NCBI GenBank assembly: GCA_012838715.1 | Contig: DUOR01000140.1 | Coordinates: 1-18,979 of the forward strand | Origin: Actinomycetales bacterium | GTDB lineage: Bacteria > Actinomycetota > Actinomycetes > Mycobacteriales > Mycobacteriaceae | Direction of reading: 5' to 3' | Length of the DNA stretch: 18,979 nucleotides | Part shown: positions 1 through 6,833 of the stretch, in pieces | Layout: each line of letters begins with the position of its first letter | Numbering within the stretch: the first letter of the stretch is position 1 | Made by a program: the position numbers and the translations under genes | The notes under the pieces: generated by a model | Databases searched by the model: none | What the model saw: the letters and a program-made list of their open reading frames with translations, nothing else | What the model was told of the DNA's origin: nothing

Positions 1-86
1 GGCGGGCCCCGGCCCGACCGGAGCGGAAGACGGTTCGGGGTGCCGCGGCAGATTCAGGTGGGCCCCGCGGGCCCGGAAGGAACGCC

Positions 87-1256
87 GTGCTCAATCCCGC
101 TTCGGGCCGTCCGACGTTGCCCGGTGACATCCTGTCGGAGTTCATGCCCTCCCAGGGCAACGTGCGGCATTTCCTGGAGACCGTGGTGCTGCAGCCGCTC
201 GACGCGGAGTCGCAGCGGGCGGCCGGCGAGGCCGCCGCCCTGGCCGCGTTGGGCGAGTTGTACGACATCGACGTGGAGCAGCTGCTCACCGGTTTCCGGT
301 CGGTGCACGGGGCGACCCACGCGGCGGGCGGCGTCCACCGCCTCAGTGACCCGAACCCGGACGTCCCGCAGGACGTCGGGGCCGCCGCCTTCTTCGACGT
401 GGACAACACGCTGGTGCAGGGCGCGTCCATCTTCCTGTTCGGGGCGGGTTTGGCGCGCCGCGGCTTTTTCCGCCGGGGTGAGTTGGCGGGGATGCTGTGG
501 AAGCAGATCAAGTTCCGCGTGTCCGGCTCGGAAGATCCCGACGACGTCGCCGCGGCGCGCGAGCAGGCCCTGGAGTTCATCAAGGGGCACCGGGTCGACG
601 AGACGACCGCGTTGGCGGAGGAGATTTTCGACGAGATCATCGGCGACCGCGTGTACGACGGCACCCGCGAGCTGGCGAACCTGCACCTGCAGGCGGGCCA
701 GGAGGTGTGGCTGGTGACGGCGACCCCGGTGCAGTTGGCGCAGATCATCGCCAAGCGGTTGGGGCTGACCGGTGCGCTGGGCACGGTGGCGGAGGTCGAG
801 GACGGCGTCTTCACCGGCCGCCTGGTCGGCGACATCCTCCACGGCCCCGGCAAGAAGCATGCGGTGGCGGCGCTCGCGGCGTCGGCGGACCTCGATCTCT
901 CCCGGTGCGCCGCGTACTCGGATTCGGTCAACGACGTGCCGATGCTGTCGATGGTCGGCACGGCCGTCGCCATCAACCCGGACCGCCGCCTGCGCCGGGA
1001 AGCCGAGGCCCGCGGCTGGGCCATCCGCGATTACCGCCGCCTGCGCCGCACGCTGCTGGCGACCGCCCAGTACGGCGCGGCCGCCGGGTTCGCGACCGTC
1101 GGCGTCGCCGCGTCGGTCATCGGTTCGCGCTACCTGCTGGCGAAGAAGGCCGCCACGGGGGCCAAGCCCGCGAAGCCCGCCGCCTCGGCGAAGCGCACCA
1201 AGCCGACCAAGCCCAAGAAGCCCGCGAAGCCCGCCAGCCGGCCGAAGGCTCAGTAG
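87..1256 (+). CDS. HAD-IB family phosphatase (SerB-like) with Lys/Pro/Ala-rich tail
   Basis: 389-aa haloacid-dehalogenase-type hydrolase of the IB (SerB-like) subfamily, expected to remove phosphate from a small or lipid phosphomonoester; the substrate cannot be read from the sequence. All HAD motifs are visible: motif I DVDNT (nucleophile D104, acid/base D106), motif II Thr211 in VTATP, motif III Lys256/257, motif IV SDSVND (D279, D283). About 100 residues precede motif I. After the catalytic part come a hydrophobic stretch (about 329-352) and a Lys/Pro/Ala-rich tail (about 353-389), possibly for binding membranes or nucleic acids. The GTG start at 87 is chosen because GGAAGG (75-80) lies 6 nt before it. 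The gene overlaps the converging acyltransferase by 7 bp. M. tuberculosis SerB1 (Rv0505c) has a comparable position. Phosphoserine phosphatase activity is possible but should not be assumed. Family certain, substrate open. Confidence 0.9.
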   Translation: MLNPASGRPTLPGDILSEFMPSQGNVRHFLETVVLQPLDAESQRAAGEAAALAALGELYDIDVEQLLTGFRSVHGATHAAGGVHRLSDPNPDVPQDVGAAAFFDVDNTLVQGASIFLFGAGLARRGFFRRGELAGMLWKQIKFRVSGSEDPDDVAAAREQALEFIKGHRVDETTALAEEIFDEIIGDRVYDGTRELANLHLQAGQEVWLVTATPVQLAQIIAKRLGLTGALGTVAEVEDGVFTGRLVGDILHGPGKKHAVAALAASADLDLSRCAAYSDSVNDVPMLSMVGTAVAINPDRRLRREAEARGWAIRDYRRLRRTLLATAQYGAAAGFATVGVAASVIGSRYLLAKKAATGAKPAKPAASAKRTKPTKPKKPAKPASRPKAQ

Positions 1257-2335
1257 AAGGCGCTGCCCCGGCTGCGGAGGCGCCGCAGCAGCTCGGTCTG
1301 GATTTGCCCCCGGATCTCCTCGGCCAGCCCGGTAATCGCGATCACGTCGTCGGCAAGCGCCTCCCCCGCCGTGGCGGCGGCCTCGCCGGTCGCGTCGATG
1401 ACATCGGCGCCGGGGCCCTCGATTTCGGCGGGCTCCATGAATTCGTCGAGGTAACCGGCGGCCCACTCGCGGGCGGGCACGGGCTCGAGGATGTCGATGC
1501 GCCACTTCGACGGCAGCGGCACCGCGCCGACGACACCCAGCCACGGGAAGAACGGGGTGGTCGGGATGTAGGGGATGCCCAGGCCGCGTGCCAGCGACAG
1601 CACGACGTCGCGGAGCAGACCGGCCAGCGCCGACCGGTCCTGTGCGCCGGCCTCGCCGAGCACCCAGCCCGGCAGTTCCAGCAGCGGCTTGGAGGTGCCC
1701 TCCGCGAAGACGTCGGCGATGCCCATGACGAGGGACTCGAGCGCCTCATCCACGGGGGCGGCTCCCTCGGCGCGGCCGATGCCGGACTGCTTCAGGCCCT
1801 CGGCGCCCAGCAGCGCGGACCCGCGGAACACGGAACCCAGCTGCGGGTAAATCTCCTCGGCGCCGGTGATGGCGACGGGGAGGATCGGCGCGTCATGCCG
1901 CAGCGCGGTCGCCGCGAAACCGCCCTTGCCGAAGGGCTGCAGCTGATACCGCTGCGTGTACGGCTTGCCCAGGCCGCGGTAGCCCTCGGGGAACACGCCG
2001 ATCATTTCGCCGGCCTCGAGCAGCTCGGCGGCCGCGGTCCGGCTGGCCCGCACCGCGCCGACCTTGGGCGCAATGTCGCGCACCACCGGCAGCGAGAACG
2101 CGACGTCACCGGCCAGCAGCCGCAGCAGGCGCCCCGACTCGCGGTACAGCGACACCTGCGACATCACGGCGTCCATGGGCAGGTTGCCCGAGTGGTTGGC
2201 CACCACCATCACCGGCCCTTCGGCCGGGATGCGTTCCGCCCCCGTCAATTCGACGCGGAACCACGAATCGTGGAGGGGCGCCCACGCGGGCATCCACGTC
2301 TCCTCCACGAATTCGAGGTCCGGTTCCGGAATCAT
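1250..2335 (-). CDS. 1-acyl-glycerol-3-phosphate-type acyltransferase
   Basis: 361-aa membrane-associated acyltransferase of the PlsC/LPLAT superfamily, expected to transfer an acyl group from acyl-CoA or acyl-ACP to a lysophospholipid or similar acceptor at the inner face of the membrane. The block I His lies in [10 protein letters not shown] (H48, D55) and block III FPEG at 115-118 in GVFPEGYRG. Spacing between His and Asp is longer than the classical HX4D, as in the LPLAT branch typified by mycobacterial Rv0502. The start at 2335 is chosen because TATCGT sits exactly 7 nt upstream, the layout of a leaderless mRNA; an in-frame GTG at 2341 is the alternative. Longer in-frame upstream extensions would run through the bS22 gene and are rejected. 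Its 3' end overlaps the HAD gene. Fused HAD-IB/acyltransferase proteins exist in mycobacteria (Rv2483c), so the neighbours may share a lipid pathway; that is inference. Confidence 0.88.
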   Translation of the reverse strand: MIPEPDLEFVEETWMPAWAPLHDSWFRVELTGAERIPAEGPVMVVANHSGNLPMDAVMSQVSLYRESGRLLRLLAGDVAFSLPVVRDIAPKVGAVRASRTAAAELLEAGEMIGVFPEGYRGLGKPYTQRYQLQPFGKGGFAATALRHDAPILPVAITGAEEIYPQLGSVFRGSALLGAEGLKQSGIGRAEGAAPVDEALESLVMGIADVFAEGTSKPLLELPGWVLGEAGAQDRSALAGLLRDVVLSLARGLGIPYIPTTPFFPWLGVVGAVPLPSKWRIDILEPVPAREWAAGYLDEFMEPAEIEGPGADVIDATGEAAATAGEALADDVIAITGLAEEIRGQIQTELLRRLRSRGSAFY

Positions 2336-2342
2336 GTTCACG

Positions 2343-2348
2343 ACGATA
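2343..2348 (-). promoter_or_regulatory. -10 element for a leaderless acyltransferase mRNA
   Basis: TATCGT on the minus strand matches TAnnnT and lies 7 nt before the ATG at 2335, so transcription would begin at the start codon. No clear -35 is seen. Confidence 0.55.
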
Positions 2349-2384
2349 CCGCCCGCCCCCTTCCCCGCACCCCGGATCGACGAC

Positions 2385-2414
2385 GCACCCGGCCACCGGT
2401 GGTGGCGCGGGTGC
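2385..2414 (-). terminator. GC-rich hairpin downstream of bS22
   Basis: Two stacked arms pair: 2385-2390 with 2409-2414 (GCACCC/GGGTGC) and 2392-2397 with 2401-2406 (GCCACC/GGTGGC), around a 3-nt loop. It begins 22 nt after the bS22 stop and ends before the acyltransferase -10. There is no T-run, so termination is inferred from position; it could also be an attenuator or an mRNA 3' stabiliser. Confidence 0.4.
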
Positions 2415-2435
2415 GTTGGCCCGGGTGAACGGACC

Positions 2436-2537
2436 TTACTTGCCGAGCTTCCGTCGCTGCACTCGGGTGCGGCGGAGCATCTTGCGGTGCTTCTTCTTCG
2501 ACATGCGCTTGCGGCGCTTCTTGATGACGGAACCCAT
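2436..2537 (-). CDS. small ribosomal subunit protein bS22 (AURKAIP1/COX24-type, 33 aa)
   Basis: A 33-codon gene, easily missed by gene callers. The peptide starts [19 protein letters not shown] and ends QRRKLGK; 18 of 33 residues are Lys or Arg. It is nearly identical to what I recall of M. tuberculosis Rv0500B, long annotated as an AURKAIP1/COX24-domain protein and later identified as bS22 in mycobacterial 70S ribosome structures. It should therefore sit in the 30S subunit in contact with 16S rRNA. A purine-rich GAGGTCGAG precedes the ATG at short distance. The gene has its own promoter about 115 nt upstream and a hairpin downstream, so it looks like a single-gene unit between the HTH gene and the acyltransferase, as in mycobacteria. 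Identity is near certain from sequence and synteny; the ribosomal role comes from family knowledge. Confidence 0.93.
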   Translation of the reverse strand: MGSVIKKRRKRMSKKKHRKMLRRTRVQRRKLGK

Positions 2538-2658
2538 GGGCTCGACCTCGCTATTCGTTGACTGATGTTCTGATCGCGTCCGACCGAACCCGGCCCATCC
2601 GCATCGTCGCCGACGCGAGGACGGGCGGAGGAGGGTTCATCGAGCGCCAATTGGGTCA

Positions 2659-2702
2659 ATCATAGCGGGGAGCCGGGTACCCGGGTCAAACAGCCCGGTC
2701 AA
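2659..2702 (-). promoter_or_regulatory. promoter region of bS22 with repeated TTGACC
   Basis: On the minus strand TATGAT (2664-2659) is the best -10 in the window. TTGACC at 2689-2684 is 19 bp upstream, a slightly long spacer, and a second TTGACC lies at 2702-2697. A third copy (2659-2654) overlaps the -10. The predicted start near 2652 gives an untranslated leader of about 115 nt. The TTGACC copies could be a -35 plus operator half-sites; no factor is identified. Confidence 0.6.
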
Positions 2703-2784
2703 CCGTCGGCGGATGCGTCACCGGTGCGCCGGCGGGCACGTGCCCGGGCGCTTTCCGACGTCGCCCGCAGGCGACCCGGTGGAC

Positions 2785-2976
2785 TTATCCGGCGTCGTAG
2801 AAGGACGTGTCCAGGTACTTCTTGACCGCGGTTTCGTGCACACGGAAGGAGCGACCGACCCGCACGGCCGGCAGCTCGCCGGAGTGGACGAGGCGGTACA
2901 CGGTCATCTTGGAAACGCGCATGATCTCCGCGACCTCTGCAACGGTCAGGAACGTCCCATGCTCGGCATTCGTCAT
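2785..2976 (-). CDS. excisionase-type helix-turn-helix DNA-binding protein (Rv0500A-like)
   Basis: 63-aa protein that is almost entirely one winged HTH of the MerR/excisionase (HTH_17) family: TVAEVAEIMRVSKMTVYRLV (11-30) is the helix-turn-helix, followed by the wing and recognition part GELPAVRVGRSFRV (33-46) and a short C-terminal helix. Despite the family name there is no integrase or att site nearby. The protein belongs to the conserved actinobacterial chromosomal lineage found between proC and bS22 (Rv0500A in M. tuberculosis), related to the BldC-type small regulators. The start at 2976 has GAAGGG 9 nt upstream; an in-frame ATG at 3000 would add eight residues. A 7-bp hairpin with a purine-rich loop lies just upstream in the leader. 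DNA targets are unknown; autoregulation is possible. Confidence 0.88.
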   Translation of the reverse strand: MTNAEHGTFLTVAEVAEIMRVSKMTVYRLVHSGELPAVRVGRSFRVHETAVKKYLDTSFYDAG

Positions 2977-3006
2977 AATCGTGATCCCTTCAGCGCACAT
3001 GACGCG

Positions 3007-3028
3007 CTGCAGGCTTCCCCTCCTGCAG
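3007..3028 (-). repeat. inverted repeat in the leader of the HTH gene
   Basis: CTGCAGG (3007-3013) and CCTGCAG (3022-3028) form a perfect 7-bp stem. In the mRNA the 8-nt loop reads AGGGGAAG, which resembles a Shine-Dalgarno and precedes the alternative ATG at 3000 by 13 nt. It could affect translation or be an operator; both are inference. Confidence 0.5.
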
Positions 3029-3061
3029 AGACTGTGACACGCACGTGCTTTCCTAACCTTA

Positions 3062-3090
3062 CCGTTATTTGTGGTGCCATTGCGATACAA
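3062..3090 (-). promoter_or_regulatory. candidate promoter of the HTH gene
   Basis: Minus-strand TTGTAT (3090-3085), a 17-bp spacer and TAACGG (3067-3062) form a weak sigma-70-type promoter. An overlapping TAAGGT (3061-3056) is an alternative -10. The leader would be about 75-80 nt. Confidence 0.4.
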
Positions 3091-3139
3091 GCACCCGATT
3101 GGGGCGACGGTGAGGGGTGTGAATCCACGGAAATGATTC

Positions 3140-3168
3140 GGCCCCGGCCCCGTCGTGGGGCCGGGGCC
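3140..3168 (-). terminator. perfect 12-bp GC hairpin downstream of proC
   Basis: GGCCCCGGCCCC (3140-3151) and its exact complement (3157-3168) enclose a 5-nt loop. It lies about 135 nt beyond the proC stop and before the HTH promoter, so it most likely ends proC transcription. The minus-strand continuation (GAATCATTTCC) has only a short T stretch. Confidence 0.55.
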
Positions 3169-3303
3169 TGCGGATTTCCCTCCGCCCCCGCGTTGCCCCG
3201 GGGTCCGGGATTTTTCCGGCGCGGGGTGGGCGGGGCCGAACCCCACCGCGGGACCGGCCGGAGCTTGCCGGAGCCGGCGGGCCCCGGCGGGAGCCTGCCG
3301 GGA

Positions 3304-4125
3304 CTAGTCCGAGGAGACCTTGCCCAGCTCCGCGGAACGCTCCGCGCAGGCCCGCATCGCCCGGTGCACGGCCCGGCGGATGCCCTCCTCCTCGAAGGTG
3401 CGGGTCGCCGCGGCGGTCGTGCCGCCGGGCGACGTGACGTCGGCACGCAGGCGCACCGGGTCCGCGCCCTCACGGCCCAGCATTTCGCCCGCGCCCGCGG
3501 CGGTGGCGGTGGCCAGCTTCTGCGCCGTCTCGCGCGGCAGGCCCAGGGCCACGCCCGCGTCGACCATCGCCTCCACGAACTGGAAGAAGTAGGCGGGGCC
3601 GGAACCGGAGACCGCGGTGACCGCGTCCATCTGGTTCTCCTCCACCTGCACGGCCATGCCGATCTTCGACAGCAGATCCGAGACCATGGTGACGTGGGAA
3701 TCCTCCGCGAAGCGGCCGGCGGCCAGCGCGGACACGCCGCGGCCGACCAGCATCGGGGTATTCGGCATCACGCGCACCACGGGCGTGCCGACGGGCACGA
3801 CGGACTCCATCTCATCGAGGGTCACGCCGGCCGCCATCGACACGACGACGGTCTCCCCCTCACCGTCGTCGATGGTCCCGGCGATGTTCTCCAGCATCGG
3901 CACGATGCCGTAGGGCTTGACGCAGAGGAACACCACGTCCGCGCCGTCGACCGCCTGGTGCACGTCGTCGGCGTCGACGACGCCGTACATCTCGCGCAGC
4001 TCGCGACGGCGCGCCTCGGAGCGCTGGACCAGATAAATCGACTTCGGGTCCACCCCGCCGTCAATCAGGCCGCCGATGAGCGCCCCGCCGATCTTTCCTC
4101 CACCGATAACAGCAATCCTCGTCAT
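3304..4125 (-). CDS. proC: pyrroline-5-carboxylate reductase
   Basis: 273-aa cytosolic enzyme for the last step of proline synthesis, NAD(P)H-dependent reduction of 1-pyrroline-5-carboxylate to L-proline. The N-terminal Rossmann motif GGGKIGGAL (8-16) binds the cofactor. Typical family blocks follow: VFLCVKPYG (65-73), SMAAGVTLDE (96-105), RVMPNTPMLVGRG (118-130). The C-terminal dimerisation domain carries the signature SGSGPAYFFQFVEAM (173-187) and DVTSPGGTTAAA (229-240). Length fits the family. The ATG at 4125 is chosen because the protein then begins MTRIAVIGGG, as homologues do; about 40 residues of in-frame upstream sequence are low-complexity Arg/Pro/Ser. No Shine-Dalgarno is seen, and a weak -10 (CACACT) lies 8 nt upstream. 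The order proC, HTH gene, bS22 is conserved in mycobacteria. Identification is firm. Confidence 0.97.
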   Translation of the reverse strand: MTRIAVIGGGKIGGALIGGLIDGGVDPKSIYLVQRSEARRRELREMYGVVDADDVHQAVDGADVVFLCVKPYGIVPMLENIAGTIDDGEGETVVVSMAAGVTLDEMESVVPVGTPVVRVMPNTPMLVGRGVSALAAGRFAEDSHVTMVSDLLSKIGMAVQVEENQMDAVTAVSGSGPAYFFQFVEAMVDAGVALGLPRETAQKLATATAAGAGEMLGREGADPVRLRADVTSPGGTTAAATRTFEEEGIRRAVHRAMRACAERSAELGKVSSD

Positions 4126-4133
4126 GGAGGGCC

Positions 4134-4139
4134 AGTGTG
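4134..4139 (-). promoter_or_regulatory. weak -10 candidate for proC
   Basis: Minus-strand CACACT, matching nAnnnT, ends 8 nt before the proC ATG. It fits the leaderless layout seen elsewhere in the window but lacks the first T of the consensus. Confidence 0.3.
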
Positions 4140-4257
4140 CCAAAGGTGACCGGCGCACGCGAACGCGGGCCCGGGCAGGGGACCCGGAGGTGGACGTGCA
4201 GGGGCGGGGCGGGCTGCGGTGGCGGAGGTGCAGGGGCGACACGGGTCGCGGAACTAC

Positions 4258-4292
4258 AAAGGCCCCGGCCCGCTGGAGCGGGGACCGGGGCC
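4258..4292 (-). terminator. intrinsic terminator of the ppx-membrane protein operon
   Basis: GGCCCCGG (4261-4268) pairs with CCGGGGCC (4285-4292). An inner CCCGC/GCGGG stem and a TGGA loop complete the hairpin. On the minus strand it is followed by TTTGTAGTT. It begins 25 nt after the stop at 4318. Confidence 0.75.
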
Positions 4293-4317
4293 GACGGGGC
4301 CGATGGGGCCGATGGCG

Positions 4318-5859
4318 TCACATCATGGTGAGCAGCCAGGGCGCGAAGGACACGACCAGGCCGACGATGCCGGCGAGTATCGGCGTGATGCCGTCCTTTT
4401 CGCGGCGGACCATGTTCACGCCGACGACCAGCAGGAAGGTGAACACCAGCGCGATGACGACGCAGACCGCGACCGGCAGCGCCGCCCACAGGAAGTTGAA
4501 CACCACGAAGGCGAGCGCGCCGAGAATCAGGCCGACGACGGTCTGCACGACGAGCAGGCCGATGCTGAGCGAGTCATCCTCGAGCTGGCCCTTCTTCGTG
4601 CGGCGCAGCTTTTTCTTGGCGGGACCGGACTCCTTCGACGCGGCGGTGGCGCCGTCGCGGGACTCGTCGACGTCGAGGTCCCGGTCCTCGCGGCCGAGCT
4701 CCTCCTCGCGGAGACGGCCGTACTCCTCGTCCTCGCGGGCGCGGGCGGCGTACTCGTCGACCTCGGGGCCGTCGGACAGTGCCGCGGCCGCGGGGGCGGC
4801 TGCAGCGGCGGCCGGAACCGCGCCGGTGTCCCAGTGGTCGGCCTCGTCGCGTTCGCCGGCCGCGCCCCACTCCTCGACGCCCGCGGAACGGTAACCGCCG
4901 TCGCGGAGATCCTCGATGGAATCGTCCTCGTCGACGTCGATGTCGGCGGGGTAATCGGCGGCGGGCTCGTCGGCGTACCCGGTTGCGGGCTCATCGATGA
5001 ACGCCTCGTCGGCCGGGGCCTCGTCGAGCGCGTCGCCATCGTCGGCGGTCTCCGGCTCCGGGCGCACCAGCGGGGCCGTCTCGGAGGAGGGTTCCTCGAT
5101 GACCGGCAGGACGGCCGTCGGGCGGTCGTCGTGCGCCTGGGAGCTTTCCAGCACCTCGCGGGCGACTGGGCCGGCTTCCGCAACCGGCCAGGAACCGGTG
5201 TCGGCGTCGTGAAGCTTGGTGAAGGTGTAGGTGACCTCGCCGCGCTCGTCATTGGACATGACCGGTCGGGGATCCAGCGGCACGGCCGCGGGGACGGCCA
5301 TCGGGGCGCGGGATTCCTCCGCGGAATCCTCGACCGCGGCATCCTCTTCGAGGAGGTCCTCCTCGACGGCGGGCTCGGCCGCGACGTCCTCGTCCAGGAC
5401 GGCGTCATCGGTGACCGGCTCGTCGACGTACTCGGCGGCGGCCAGCTCATCGTCGGCGGCTTCGTCGAGGACCGGATCCTCGGTGATTTCCGGGACCTCG
5501 GTGACCTCGGCCTCGGCGACGGGCTCATCGTCGGCGACGGCCTCGAGCTCGGACTCGGGGGCGTCGGCGACCTCCGGCTCGACGGCGGCAGCTTCCGCGG
5601 TCTCCGGTGCCTCCGGGGCCGCCTCAACCTCGGGCGCCTCGGCGGTGGTTTCCTCGAGCTCGTCCGGGGCGGCGTGGGCGCCGCGGCGCGGACCGTCGGC
5701 ACGCACCTTCGGAATCGAGCCCGTCAGCTCGGCGACGGAGACGCCGCCGTCCTCCAGGCTGCGGCGGCGACGCCGCGGACGATCCGACCGCGTCGCCCCC
5801 TCGCCGCGCTTCTCCGCGCGGGCGAGCAGCTCGGCAACGGTGAGCTTCTCCTCGCTCAT
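4318..5859 (-). CDS. acidic low-complexity membrane protein (Rv0497-like)
   Basis: 513-aa protein of unknown function. The N-terminus (LTVAELLARAEKRGEG) is the short conserved segment, followed by a basic patch (RPRRRRRS). About 380 residues of disordered Ala/Glu/Asp/Val/Pro-rich sequence follow, strongly negatively charged. A basic stretch near 415-425 (KKKLRRTKK) precedes three hydrophobic segments at about 431-457, 460-483 and 490-511, so the long acidic part should be cytoplasmic if positive-inside holds. Its start lies 1 nt after the ppx stop, with GGAAAGGG inside the ppx end as ribosome-binding site, so the two are translationally coupled. Position and architecture match M. tuberculosis Rv0497 downstream of ppx1; this version appears considerably longer because of the acidic region. 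The third-base GC bias and repeated GAG/GAC-type codons agree with a real coding frame. Confidence 0.85.
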   Translation of the reverse strand: MSEEKLTVAELLARAEKRGEGATRSDRPRRRRRSLEDGGVSVAELTGSIPKVRADGPRRGAHAAPDELEETTAEAPEVEAAPEAPETAEAAAVEPEVADAPESELEAVADDEPVAEAEVTEVPEITEDPVLDEAADDELAAAEYVDEPVTDDAVLDEDVAAEPAVEEDLLEEDAAVEDSAEESRAPMAVPAAVPLDPRPVMSNDERGEVTYTFTKLHDADTGSWPVAEAGPVAREVLESSQAHDDRPTAVLPVIEEPSSETAPLVRPEPETADDGDALDEAPADEAFIDEPATGYADEPAADYPADIDVDEDDSIEDLRDGGYRSAGVEEWGAAGERDEADHWDTGAVPAAAAAAPAAAALSDGPEVDEYAARAREDEEYGRLREEELGREDRDLDVDESRDGATAASKESGPAKKKLRRTKKGQLEDDSLSIGLLVVQTVVGLILGALAFVVFNFLWAALPVAVCVVIALVFTFLLVVGVNMVRREKDGITPILAGIVGLVVSFAPWLLTMM

Positions 5860-5860
5860 C

Positions 5861-6799
5861 TCATCCCTTTCCGTACAGATCGCTGTCGAGGCGACGCAGG
5901 ATGACGCCCTCGCGCAGCGCCCACGGGCAAATCTGCAACTGGTCCAAGCCCAATGCTCGCATACTAGCCTCCGCAACCAGTGCACCCGCGACGATCTGGT
6001 GCGAGCGATTCGAGCTCACGCCCTCCAGTTCGGCGCGGTCGGCGGCGGTCATGCGGGAAATGAAGGCGATGAGCTGGCGCAGGCCCGGGGCGGTGAGGGT
6101 GCGCTTGACGCGCGGCCCGGCGGCGCTCGGCGCGGCGCCGGTCAGGCGGGCGAGCGTCCGGAACGTCTTCGACGTGGCCACCGCGAGATCCGGCTCGCCG
6201 AGGGTCCGCAGATGGCGGGCCGGCTCGACCAGTTCGGCGTCGATGTAGTCGCGCAGCAGGTCAATCCTTTTGCGATCCGGCGGATCGGTGTCGAACCACT
6301 CGTGGGTCAGGCGGCCGGCGCCCAGCAGCAGCGAGTACGCGGCGTCCGGGTCCTCGTCGGTGCCCGACGTCAGCTCGAGGGAGCCGCCACCGATGTCAAG
6401 GTTGACGATGCGCCCCGCGGACCAGCCGAACCAGCGGCGCACGGCCAGGAAGGTCAGGCGGGCCTCGTCCTCGCCGGAGAGGATCTCCAGGCGGATGCCG
6501 GTCTGCTTCTCCACGTGATCGAGCACGTGGTCGGAGTTGCGGGCGTCGCGCACGGCGGACGTGGCGAAGCTGATCATCTCCTGGCAACGCATCTGATCGA
6601 CAAGGTCCTTCGCCTCCGCGATGTAACCCGTGAGCTTGTTGATGCCCTTGTTCGTCAGATTGTTGTCGTCGTCGAGGTACTCGACCAGCTTCATCATTGA
6701 CTTCGTATCGCTCATCGGGGTGGGATGCCCGCCACGGCGGGCGTCGACCATCACCAGATGAACGGTATTGCTGCCAACGTCCAATACACCTAATCGCAC
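5861..6799 (-). CDS. ppx: Ppx/GppA family exopolyphosphatase
   Basis: 312-aa member of the Ppx/GppA phosphatases (ASKHA actin-like ATPase fold), which release phosphate from polyphosphate ends or hydrolyse pppGpp. Visible motifs are the N-terminal phosphate-binding loop [10 protein letters not shown] (7-16), the adenosine/phosphate 2 loop [11 protein letters not shown], and the conserved GEDEARL between them. At 312 aa it is the short form lacking the HD domain, like M. tuberculosis Ppx1 (Rv0496), which acts on short-chain polyphosphate. The start is GTG at 6799, preceded by TACCCT exactly 7 nt upstream, so the mRNA is probably leaderless. It is first in a two-gene operon with the acidic membrane protein. 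The closeness to senX3-regX3 suggests a phosphate-homeostasis neighbourhood. The choice between polyphosphate and guanosine pentaphosphate as substrate is not settled by sequence. Confidence 0.93.
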   Translation of the reverse strand: MRLGVLDVGSNTVHLVMVDARRGGHPTPMSDTKSMMKLVEYLDDDNNLTNKGINKLTGYIAEAKDLVDQMRCQEMISFATSAVRDARNSDHVLDHVEKQTGIRLEILSGEDEARLTFLAVRRWFGWSAGRIVNLDIGGGSLELTSGTDEDPDAAYSLLLGAGRLTHEWFDTDPPDRKRIDLLRDYIDAELVEPARHLRTLGEPDLAVATSKTFRTLARLTGAAPSAAGPRVKRTLTAPGLRQLIAFISRMTAADRAELEGVSSNRSHQIVAGALVAEASMRALGLDQLQICPWALREGVILRRLDSDLYGKG

Positions 6800-6806
6800 G
6801 GTGCCC

Positions 6807-6825
6807 AGGGTAGACGGTCTACCGT
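6807..6825. promoter_or_regulatory. symmetric divergent promoter of ppx and the Cys-rich gene
   Basis: A perfect inverted repeat (GGTAGAC, central G, GTCTACC; 6809-6823) contributes CTACC to a -10 on each strand: TACCCT (6812-6807, minus) 7 nt before the ppx GTG, and TACCGT (6820-6825, plus) 8 nt before the GTG at 6834. Each -35 position falls on the other gene's start region, so the two promoters should exclude each other. Confidence 0.65.
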
Positions 6826-6833
6826 GGTGCGGT

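Larger units (their letters stand above)
2977..3303. other. 327-bp gene-free gap between the HTH gene and proC
   Basis: No credible gene. The part next to the HTH gene (about 3040-3110) is AT-richer than its surroundings and holds the likely HTH promoter. The middle holds a perfect 12-bp hairpin (3140-3168). The part next to proC (3170-3303) is GC-rich, with repeated CCGG-containing words and imperfect hairpins. Open frames across it lack coding character. Confidence 0.6.

Noticed and set aside
497..2428. Plus-strand open frame of about 640 residues across the HAD and acyltransferase genes
   Set aside because: It runs out of frame with the HAD gene and antisense to the acyltransferase, both of which have complete catalytic motifs. 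Its composition is Arg/Gly/Pro-rich shadow sequence.
2785..2976. Prophage or integrative element marked by an excisionase-like protein
   Set aside because: No integrase, att repeats or phage genes are nearby, and the protein matches the conserved chromosomal HTH gene between proC and bS22.
3052..3070. DtxR-like iron box
   Set aside because: TAAGGTTAGG on the minus strand resembles one half of the DtxR consensus, but the second half-site does not match, and the downstream gene is not an iron gene.
3301..3310. GGACTAGTCC palindrome at the proC stop codon
   Set aside because: A 10-bp palindrome that includes the stop codon; nothing else supports a regulatory role.
4219..6700. Long plus-strand open frames opposite the acidic membrane protein and ppx
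   Set aside because: These are low-complexity shadows produced by GC-rich codons of the minus-strand genes; no domain is visible.
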